NCBI GenBank assembly: GCA_900542595.1
Contig: UQOB01000051.1
Span: 1 to 7,822, forward strand
Length of the DNA: 7,822 nucleotides
From: an uncultured Mollicutes bacterium
Lineage (GTDB): Bacteria > Bacillota_I > Bacilli_A > RFN20 > CAG-826
Direction of reading: 5' to 3'
The notes under the pieces are model-generated. The model did no database searches and was not told the origin of the DNA. It saw only the letters and a list, made by a program, of their open reading frames with translations. A program made the translations under genes and the position numbers. This document shows positions 1 through 5,745 of this stretch, in pieces. The stretch's first letter is position 1; each line of letters starts with the position of its first letter.

Positions 1-19
1 GATTATTTTTTATAACACA

Positions 20-55
20 AAAAGATTAAAAAATAGGAAGCCTAAGCCTCCTATT
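20..55 (-). terminator. Intrinsic terminator downstream of pepF
   Basis: The arms AATAGGA (32-38) and TCCTATT (49-55) pair perfectly over 7 bp. One mismatch and two further G-C pairs close a CTAA loop. An A-rich run at 20-33 becomes a U-rich tract on the minus strand. The orientation and the roughly 75-base distance after the pepF stop fit termination of leftward transcription. Confidence 0.75.
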
Positions 56-74
56 CATCAATCTGATACATTGT

Positions 75-101
75 TATGAACTAAATGGGGTTCAGTTCAT
101 A
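75..101. repeat. 8-bp inverted repeat in the pepF 3' region
   Basis: TATGAACT (75-82) and AGTTCATA (94-101) are exact inverted repeats around an 11-base spacer. There is no U-tract on either side, so this is not a terminator by itself. It would form a hairpin in the pepF 3' untranslated RNA ahead of the real terminator. A role in RNA 3'-end stability is possible but unproven. Confidence 0.35.
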
Positions 102-129
102 TCAAGTGTTCAATAGCTAAGGCTTAAGA

Positions 130-1905
130 TTAGTCCTTCAATAATTCTTCAAGTTTCCTGACGAGTTCATCCATCCGTTTAACGACCGCTTGGAAGGGCT
201 CTTTAGTAGTTAAATCTACTCCTGCCGCTTTCACTTGGTCAATCGGGAAGGCGCTGCCACCACTCTTGAGGAGGCCGATATATTTATCGAAAGCTCCCGG
301 GACATTGTTATTGACCCGTTTATAAAGTTCTAAGGATGTCGCGAAGCTTGTCGCGTACTGATAGACGTAGAACGGCGAATAGAAGAGATGCGGAATATAG
401 CACCAGACTAAGGGCTTATAGACTTCTTCGGTGATATCGATTCCGTAATAATCTTTGTAGAGTGAAGTCATGATATCTGACAACACTTGGTAATTGATTT
501 GTTTACCTTCTTCGACGAGTTGGCTGGTTTTCAGTTCATACTCTGCGAAAAGGGTTTGCCGATAGAAGGTCGCGGCAATTTCGTCGATTTCTTTTTGAAG
601 GAGGGCAATTTTATCTTCTTTCGATAAATCCCCGGTTTTTAAGAGATAATCCAAGAGATTATGTTCATTGAAGGTGGACGCGATTTCCGCGACAAAAATG
701 GTGTAGTTTTGTTTAAGAATCGGTTGGCTTTCCATGCTATAAAGCGTGTGGATACTATGACCACTTTCATGCGCTAAAGTAAAAGCGTCATCCAAGGTTC
801 CTAAGAAGTTTAAAAGGATGTGAGGGAAGATGCCGCCTCCACCGCTGGAATAGGCGCCAGTTCTTTTTCCGTCACTAGGATAAACATCGACGACCCCTTC
901 TTTACTAACTTCATGAGCTTTCTTTTGAAAATCTTCCGGGAAGCGTTCAATCGATTTATAGAAGAGGTCTTTAGCTTCTTCGTAACTAAGCTGTTTCTCA
1001 CTCTTCGCTAAGCTTAAGAAACGATCATAGCTCCGGTGCTTAGTTAAACCTAAAGCTTTTCTTCTCACTTCATAATATCTTTTAAGCGGAGCGCTTCCTT
1101 CATGAGCAGCCGACACTAACGAAAGATAAACGGAAGTTGGGATTTGGTTATGTTCTAAGTGACTTTCTAAGATGGAAGAATAGCCTCTCACTTTCACGTT
1201 TGCGAGTTGGGCTTTTAAACCTAAGTTATACATCCCGGCGTACGTATTCTTTCTAGCATCATAATACTTGTACAAACCTTCAAAGATCTTCTTCCGGTCT
1301 TCCGGATCCTTTTCGTCTTTAATTAAGCTCGTCCAATTAGCGGTACTAACGGCCACTTTTCTGTCCCCCGATAAGGTGACTTCCGTCGGATAATAATCCC
1401 CGACTGTCAAGGTGCTATAAAGGTCACCGCTGACGCCGGTGATGGGGCTATAACCGGCTAAAAGTTTCTCTTTATCAGCGGTTAAAACGTGCTTCGACCC
1501 GAGGAAGAGTTTCTTAAAATAAAAGTCAAAATCCTTGCAATCCTGATGTTTTTCTAAGAATTTTTGAATTTTTTCTTCCCCTAATGACAAAACTTCCGGT
1601 TCAAAGTAGCTGGTCTTTTCAATCAGTTCATTGAGGACTTCTTCAACTTCCGCTTCTCTCGCGTTCCTTGTAACGTCTTTCCGATTTAAATCCGCTAAAC
1701 CTGACGCGTAAGAATAGAGTTTATTGAGAAGAAGTTCCACTTCTCTTTCCTTATTAAGATAAGCTTCTAAAGCTTTGTCATCACTTAATTTGCCTTCGTA
1801 TTCACTGAAGGTTGGCACAAGTGCCTTAAGCTTTTCTAAATCTTTTTTAAAATCATCTTCGCTTTGATAGATAAAGCTCAGATCCCATTGATATTTCTTT
1901 TCCAT
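130..1905 (-). CDS. pepF: Oligoendopeptidase F (M3 family zinc peptidase)
   Basis: A 591-residue cytoplasmic metallopeptidase that cleaves short oligopeptides, normally in peptide recycling. The length fits the PepF/M3B family (about 600). The zinc motif is visible as H379-E-S-G-H383, and the third ligand is probably E407 in VAEIAST, 24 residues beyond the second His. The C-terminal HLFYSPFYVYQYATS segment (from H506) matches the conserved family stretch with catalytic His/Tyr residues. The N-terminal YQWDLSFIY opening is also typical of the family. The protein has no signal peptide or membrane segment. The start is supported by AGAAGG (minus strand, 1911-1916) five bases before the ATG. The preceding lipoprotein gene ends in its own terminator, so pepF probably has its own promoter; TAATAT (1927-1932, minus) is a possible -10, with no good -35. 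The gene looks intact. The family call is firm, while substrate range cannot be read from sequence. Confidence 0.96.
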   Translation of the reverse strand: MEKKYQWDLSFIYQSEDDFKKDLEKLKALVPTFSEYEGKLSDDKALEAYLNKEREVELLLNKLYSYASGLADLNRKDVTRNAREAEVEEVLNELIEKTSYFEPEVLSLGEEKIQKFLEKHQDCKDFDFYFKKLFLGSKHVLTADKEKLLAGYSPITGVSGDLYSTLTVGDYYPTEVTLSGDRKVAVSTANWTSLIKDEKDPEDRKKIFEGLYKYYDARKNTYAGMYNLGLKAQLANVKVRGYSSILESHLEHNQIPTSVYLSLVSAAHEGSAPLKRYYEVRRKALGLTKHRSYDRFLSLAKSEKQLSYEEAKDLFYKSIERFPEDFQKKAHEVSKEGVVDVYPSDGKRTGAYSSGGGGIFPHILLNFLGTLDDAFTLAHESGHSIHTLYSMESQPILKQNYTIFVAEIASTFNEHNLLDYLLKTGDLSKEDKIALLQKEIDEIAATFYRQTLFAEYELKTSQLVEEGKQINYQVLSDIMTSLYKDYYGIDITEEVYKPLVWCYIPHLFYSPFYVYQYATSFATSLELYKRVNNNVPGAFDKYIGLLKSGGSAFPIDQVKAAGVDLTTKEPFQAVVKRMDELVRKLEELLKD

Positions 1906-1934
1906 AATTACCTTCTTTCCAGAAAGATATTAGC

Positions 1935-1965
1935 AAAAAGCCTTCCCTTTAAAAAGGGAAAGGCT
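1935..1965 (-). terminator. Intrinsic terminator of the Ig-like/RNase lipoprotein gene
   Basis: The arms 1939-1950 and 1953-1965 form a stem of about 12 bp with a single bulged base and a minimal loop. Five A's at 1935-1939 give a U run on the minus strand. It starts only 9 bases after the lipoprotein stop codon (TAA, 1974-1976) and lies upstream of the pepF start, so the two genes are likely separate transcription units or joined only by read-through. Confidence 0.85.
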
Positions 1966-1973
1966 CAAATGTC

Positions 1974-3881
1974 TTAGGGAAGATATGTCCGAATTGTGGG
2001 AACGTAAGGGGTTGGGTTACATTCCGAAGGATTTTTACTTGAGATAACACCGCCACCGGTGATATTCCCGAACATCGTCCCCCAGCCGTTCTCATAATTT
2101 AAGTATTCTTGGAAATCGTTATAGTGGTTATAGGTATAGAAGACGTACCGATCTTCCGGGTCAACCGGCATACGAGTATCAGCGTAGTACGAAGAATAAA
2201 CGATTCTCGCCGCCCCCCGCGTGATATAGTCCCCATCATTATAAATCCAGGAAGGATACCGGGGGTCACAGTCGGTACCGGTCGTTCCAATATCGACTTC
2301 ATAATAGACGATGTTACCACCGAAACCGGTGATGCCCGGGAGTTCCGGTTCATAAGGGAAGCGGTCAGGATCACCGCTGAATTCCGTATTATTGAGCCTT
2401 AAATATTCACCCCACGGGGACATGTAGGGTTGCATATCCCGGTCCACTTCATAGTTGACCGGCACTGTTCCCCAGGCGTAGATATAGGCAGCGACTTCTT
2501 CGAGACTCGTATAAGCCGCTCCATAATAGATATCAAAGGCTTTATCGCCATTTTTATCGACGACGGTATAAGTGTTCCCTTGGTTGGAATAGTTTTGGCT
2601 TGAGTTATGGATGAGCATCCCATCTTTTGAAGGTTGATCAGTCGCAATCGTCGGTTCTTGATCCGGCACTTCTAAATCCCCGGACATAAAGTATTTTTCC
2701 GTTCTATACATCGCGTCCACATAGCTAGTCGCCCGTTCATAATTACTATAGAATTCTTCTTTTGTGACGTTTTCATAGGGATTACCATCGATGACTTCAA
2801 CGTGTAAGGTGTTAGAAATATTCCCTTCCGCGTCATAGAAATAAAGGCTCGTTTTCCCCACTTTTAAGGCCACACAGAAGAAATCGCCCATCGCCCCAAG
2901 TTCTAGTTTGACGATGGCTTCATCTTCAATCTCCCACTGCAGGTTCGAGGGATTGCCGTCATAATGCCTGATTTTAATGCGTTCATAATCATCGAGGAGA
3001 ATGCTGTCACTTCCCATCGTGGCTTCAAAGTCATAAATACTTATTTCTAAGCTGTTACTTGTAATTCCATCTATAGCGGCTTGAATGACCACTTTTCCTC
3101 GATGGATAGCAGTCAACTCTGTCCCCTCAATCCTCGCGTTCTCTTCCCCTTCAATAATCCTGAAAGACGGGATTACCGAATCGGTATTCGGAGTAGTTTC
3201 ATAGCTTAAAGTTTGAGTGGTCCCCACTCGCATCTCGTCTTTTTTGCTCGCGATTGTTAAAGAGGTAACCTTCGGGGCGGGAACAGTGATATCTAGAGAA
3301 TCACTTTCCCCTTCCACCCATAAGGTTATAGTGGTCGTCCCTTCTTTTAGCCCTTCGACAATTATCGAATGATATTCAAAATCCGTCGCTCGTAAAGTGA
3401 TGATTGATTCGTCTTCAATAACCACTTCCGGTTCTTGCATATCATCCGGACCTTCAAGATTATAACGAAGGATTTTAACTTCCCCGACTTCCACTGTTAC
3501 TGGCGATTCATCGATGAAATTAAGGGTGATCGGCTCTTCGGTCCTCACCACTTTAACTAAGATGGTATCTTGGTAATCCCCGCAGGAGACGATGATGGTA
3601 GTTCGCCCGGGATTTTTAGCGGTGATGACCCCGTACAAATTGACGATAGCGACCTCTTCATCGGTCGAAACATAGGTGATACGGTCGGTTAAACTCCCGA
3701 CATCAACTTGTAAGGGCATCGTTTCCCCGACGAGGATCGTGATTTCATCCCCATTTAAGATTTGAACGGTTTTAAGCTCGCTGGTGCTACTAAGGCTCGT
3801 CACGCAGGAATTTAAGCTTAATGACGTTACCCCCACTAGAGTAACAAAGAAAGATAGGAATAAGGCTCTTAGTTTTTTCAT
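1974..3881 (-). CDS. Ig-like-repeat lipoprotein with C-terminal barnase-type ribonuclease domain
   Basis: 635 residues. A signal peptide (KK-R, then hydrophobic residues 6-23) ends in L-N-S-C26, a lipobox, so a lipid-anchored surface protein is predicted. Four beta-rich Ig-like segments follow (about 36-112, 113-205, 203-282 and 283-364). The first is clearly BIG2-like, with a VGET start and a GVITAKNPGRTTI core. Residues 366-450 are a linker of unknown function. Residues 455-595 align by eye with barnase: EEVAAYIYAWGTVPVNY to the barnase VADYLQTYHKLPDNY stretch, E528 (YYEVDIG) to catalytic E73 (WREADINY), R555-GAA-R559 to R83-x3-R87, IVYSS to ILYSS, and H586 (NHYNDF) to H102 (DHYQTF). All main catalytic positions are therefore kept, which predicts a guanyl-preferring RNase outside the cell. 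Two extra loops flank the R-x3-R segment. A 40-residue tail rich in G, P and N ends the protein. There is no Shine-Dalgarno before the ATG. No barstar-like inhibitor gene is visible nearby. The lipoprotein call is firm, and the RNase domain is my motif reading. Confidence 0.85.
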   Translation of the reverse strand: MKKLRALFLSFFVTLVGVTSLSLNSCVTSLSSTSELKTVQILNGDEITILVGETMPLQVDVGSLTDRITYVSTDEEVAIVNLYGVITAKNPGRTTIIVSCGDYQDTILVKVVRTEEPITLNFIDESPVTVEVGEVKILRYNLEGPDDMQEPEVVIEDESIITLRATDFEYHSIIVEGLKEGTTTITLWVEGESDSLDITVPAPKVTSLTIASKKDEMRVGTTQTLSYETTPNTDSVIPSFRIIEGEENARIEGTELTAIHRGKVVIQAAIDGITSNSLEISIYDFEATMGSDSILLDDYERIKIRHYDGNPSNLQWEIEDEAIVKLELGAMGDFFCVALKVGKTSLYFYDAEGNISNTLHVEVIDGNPYENVTKEEFYSNYERATSYVDAMYRTEKYFMSGDLEVPDQEPTIATDQPSKDGMLIHNSSQNYSNQGNTYTVVDKNGDKAFDIYYGAAYTSLEEVAAYIYAWGTVPVNYEVDRDMQPYMSPWGEYLRLNNTEFSGDPDRFPYEPELPGITGFGGNIVYYEVDIGTTGTDCDPRYPSWIYNDGDYITRGAARIVYSSYYADTRMPVDPEDRYVFYTYNHYNDFQEYLNYENGWGTMFGNITGGGVISSKNPSECNPTPYVPTIRTYLP

Positions 3882-3887
3882 GTTTTT

Positions 3888-3893
3888 ATTGTA
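3888..3893 (-). promoter_or_regulatory. Possible -10 element (TACAAT) for the lipoprotein gene
   Basis: On the minus strand TACAAT lies only 6 bases before the ATG at 3881. A transcript begun at the usual distance would start at or beside the start codon, giving a leaderless mRNA. That agrees with the lack of a Shine-Dalgarno. No convincing -35 is found at the usual spacing, so the assignment is tentative. Confidence 0.35.
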
Positions 3894-3928
3894 AAAGAAA
3901 ACAGGGATTTTCGGCTGTTACTTTTCTC

Positions 3929-3948
3929 TTCTTTAATATATTAAAGAA
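3929..3948. promoter_or_regulatory. 20-bp perfect palindrome between divergent genes (candidate operator)
   Basis: TTCTTTAATATATTAAAGAA equals its own reverse complement over all 20 bases. It sits near the middle of the 129-base gap between the minus-strand lipoprotein start (3881) and the plus-strand transporter start (4011). A dimeric regulator bound there could act on both promoters. A second, 12-bp palindrome of A/T runs follows at 3950-3961 and may be simple low complexity. No regulator gene is adjacent. Confidence 0.4.
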
Positions 3949-3995
3949 AAAATTTAAATTTCTTTCACTTTTCTCTTACCAAATAGCTGAGATTC

Positions 3996-4001
3996 TAGTA
4001 T
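3996..4001 (+). promoter_or_regulatory. Possible -10 element (TAGTAT) for the MFS gene
   Basis: TAGTAT ends 9 bases before the GTG start at 4011. With normal promoter spacing the transcript would begin within a few bases of the start codon, again nearly leaderless. There is no good -35 about 17 bases upstream, so this is weak on its own. It parallels the arrangement at the divergent gene. Confidence 0.25.
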
Positions 4002-4010
4002 CTTCTTGTC

Positions 4011-5267
4011 GTGACAATATATCTCTTAATTATCATCTACGTCATCTTCATCTCTCTCGGGCTCCCCGATAGCATCATCGGGGGTGTCTGGCCGTCTTTA
4101 GCCGCTTCCTTTAACATTCCACCTGATTGGCAAGGTTTTGTGACGATCACGATATCGTTATGCACGATATTATCGTCCTTTGTCTCCCTTAAACTCATTA
4201 AATACATCAAGCCAAAATATGTGATTACGTTTAGTATTCTGTTGACCGCCGTAGGGATCCTTTGCTTCGGCTTATCATCGGAGTTCTATTTCTTAATTTT
4301 AAGCTGCATTCCTTTTGGTCTTGGTGCGGGCGCTATCGATACGTTATTAAATAATTACGTAGCTTTGCACTATAAAGCGGTCCATATGAATTTTCTTCAC
4401 GCCTTCTGGGGAGTGGGAACGGTCTTAAGCCCCTTAATTTTAAGCGCCTTCCTCACCACCGAAAACGAATCCTGGAGAAAAGGAATCATCGCTTTAAGCA
4501 TCATCCAAAGCGTCATCTTCCTCATTGCTTTAGCTAATATCTGGGTCTGGAATAAAGCTGATAAAATCTTTAATAAGTTCGAACATCCGAAAGAAAAAGA
4601 AGAAGAAAAGATCACCTTAGGTTTCTTCAATACTTTTAGAATCAAAGGTGTCTGGTTCGCGATTATCGGGTTCTTCAGCTATATCGCGGTCGAATCTTTA
4701 TCAGGCTTCTGGTTCTCGAGTTTCGTTACTTATGGACTTCACGATAAGTTCGTCATCGATGCTGCCCAAGTCGCGACTTGGACTTCCCTCTTCTATGTTG
4801 GAATTACCTTAGGGAGATTTTCCGGCGGCCTCTTATCTTTTAAAATCAATGACCGAAATAGAATTAGAATCGGGGTTAGCATCATCTTTGTTGGTATCGT
4901 TCTTCTTTTCTCCACATCACTTGAAGCGGTGACTAACATCACTTATCTTCAAATTATTCTCCCCGTCTCGGTTTTCCTTTTAGGCTTCGGATGTGGACCG
5001 ATTTATCCCGCGATTATCCATGATACCCCGAATAGATTTACCCCAAAATTAAGCCAAAACGTGATGTCAGTGCAAATCGGTTGCTCTTATATAGCTAATA
5101 TCACGATCGCCCCCTTATTCGGGGTTATCGGGGATGCTTCAAGTTTCTTACTCCTCCCCTTATTCATCCTTATCTTCTTAATCCTTGTAATTTTAGGAAA
5201 TGAATTAGTACAAGTAAAAACGAAAGACAAGAATAGTCTTTTAGTTCATATCAATAAAAAAGTCTGA
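4011..5267 (+). CDS. Major facilitator superfamily transporter, fucose-permease-like (FHS type)
   Basis: A 418-residue integral membrane carrier with about 12 hydrophobic segments in two six-helix halves. They are joined by a charged cytoplasmic loop (about 181-203, KEKEEEK). Family signs are LGLPDSIIGGVWP near the N-terminus, NFLHAFWGVGTVLSP (127-141), GRFSGG in the second half (268-273) followed by the basic loop NDRNRIRIG, and GFGCGPIYPAIIH (325-337). These resemble FHS/FucP-type sugar-proton symporters and related uncharacterised MFS proteins, so sugar or another small polar solute is the likely cargo, but the substrate is not readable. The GTG at 4011 is the only start after the in-frame TAG at 3996-3998. 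No Shine-Dalgarno precedes it. The gene is divergent from the RNase lipoprotein, with a palindrome between them. Its TGA stop lies inside the terminator stem. It appears intact. Confidence 0.9.
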   Translation: MTIYLLIIIYVIFISLGLPDSIIGGVWPSLAASFNIPPDWQGFVTITISLCTILSSFVSLKLIKYIKPKYVITFSILLTAVGILCFGLSSEFYFLILSCIPFGLGAGAIDTLLNNYVALHYKAVHMNFLHAFWGVGTVLSPLILSAFLTTENESWRKGIIALSIIQSVIFLIALANIWVWNKADKIFNKFEHPKEKEEEKITLGFFNTFRIKGVWFAIIGFFSYIAVESLSGFWFSSFVTYGLHDKFVIDAAQVATWTSLFYVGITLGRFSGGLLSFKINDRNRIRIGVSIIFVGIVLLFSTSLEAVTNITYLQIILPVSVFLLGFGCGPIYPAIIHDTPNRFTPKLSQNVMSVQIGCSYIANITIAPLFGVIGDASSFLLLPLFILIFLILVILGNELVQVKTKDKNSLLVHINKKV

Positions 5268-5293
5268 CCTTAACGCATGTCAGACAGATTTTT
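5262..5293 (+). terminator. Intrinsic terminator overlapping the MFS stop codon
   Basis: GTCTGAC (5262-5268) pairs exactly with GTCAGAC (5279-5285) across a 10-base loop, followed by AGATTTTTAA. The TGA stop (5265-5267) is part of the left arm, a compact arrangement common in small genomes. A run of A's before the left arm could lengthen the stem against the T-run. Confidence 0.75.
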
Positions 5294-5294
5294 A

Positions 5295-5370
5295 ATGGGT
5301 GGCGGCCCATAACCCATAATAGTAGAACTTTTTAAGCCTTCTTTTTGCTCGATTTTATGGGCTTTTTTGT
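5295..5370 (+). promoter_or_regulatory. Competing hairpins ending in a T-run (attenuator-like element or second terminator)
   Basis: Two ATGGG motifs (5295-5299, 5357-5361) and two CCCAT motifs (5306-5310, 5313-5317) can pair in mutually exclusive ways. The longest match is GCCCATAA (5305-5312) with TTATGGGC (5355-5362), directly followed by CTTTTTTG. AAGCC (5334-5338) can also pair with GGCTT (5360-5364) before the same T-run. It may be a back-up terminator for the transporter, or a leader attenuator for the downstream cassette. No known riboswitch class was recognised. Confidence 0.35.
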
Positions 5371-5586
5371 TGGTTTCAGTATACGGCAGGGACTTGCCTT
5401 GAACAACCGTTTTCGAGAATTATCGAAGCAAAATTTTACATCCCGATGTCACCTTTCCTTAACGCTGTTCGTCTTATGTAGTGAAGGAGATGAAAATGGC
5501 CAAGCTCTCTGAGGACGAATTCGCCAAGACTTATCAATCCTATTTCGGTAGTTCAGGTGCCGGAAAAGAAGCTCAGAATTCGCTAG

Positions 5587-5711
5587 TGTGGATGTATGGA
5601 TGAAAGTTCACGTCCGCTGCCAAAATTCCAAAAATGTGTAATTTGCTCCTCAAAAAAATTCTTATTTTGTGCAATTAGCTTCAAATTTTCTTTCCTAAAA
5701 CGTGAAATTAG
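5587..5711. mobile_element. Candidate 125-bp insertion (possible transposon-end relic)
   Basis: The segment is AT-richer than both flanks, breaks the reading frame of the small gene, and is flanked by TAG at 5584-5586 and 5709-5711, which could be a 3-bp target duplication. It starts with TGTGG and contains three phased 12-bp boxes. Multiple internal repeats at element ends are known in IS21-family elements, but no transposase and no matching terminal inverted repeats are present, so family assignment is not possible. Confidence 0.3.
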
Positions 5712-5713
5712 CT
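5636..5713. repeat. Three 12-bp boxes at exact 33-bp spacing
   Basis: GTGTAATTTGCT (5636-5647), GTGCAATTAGCT (5669-5680) and GTGAAATTAGCT (5702-5713) share the form GTGnAATTwGCT. Their starts are 33 bases apart both times. The 21-base stretches between them are AT-rich and only loosely alike. The spacing is about three helical turns, so a protein could bind all boxes on one face. They may be transposase or regulator sites, or a degenerate tandem repeat. Confidence 0.6.
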
Positions 5714-5731
5714 TATGAGATCCTCAAGGAC

Positions 5732-5736
5732 GGAGG
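5732..5736 (+). promoter_or_regulatory. Shine-Dalgarno GGAGG of the ATPase relic
   Basis: GGAGG stands nine bases before the ATG at 5746 and also codes within the last part of the upstream small gene (GAC GGA GGC). It fixes the ancestral start of the ATPase at 5746 rather than the later GTG at 5895, and it suggests translational coupling of the two genes. Confidence 0.6.
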
Positions 5737-5745
5737 CATCGAACC

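Noticed and set aside
2099..2647. Open frames of 80-100 codons on both strands inside the lipoprotein gene, considered as a barstar candidate
   Set aside because: They lie fully within the RNase-domain coding sequence, have odd compositions and no ribosome-binding sites; they are shadows.
5399..5426. Promoter TTGAAC-N16-TATCGA ahead of the small gene
   Set aside because: The -10 matches only half of the consensus and spacing is marginal.
5587..5711. Firm assignment to an IS21-family end
   Set aside because: Only the TG start and multiple internal repeats fit; there is no transposase, no matching opposite end and no remembered exact sequence to compare.
5636..5713. Mini CRISPR array
   Set aside because: The boxes are only 12 bp with 21-base AT-rich gaps, vary in sequence, number just three, and no cas genes are present.
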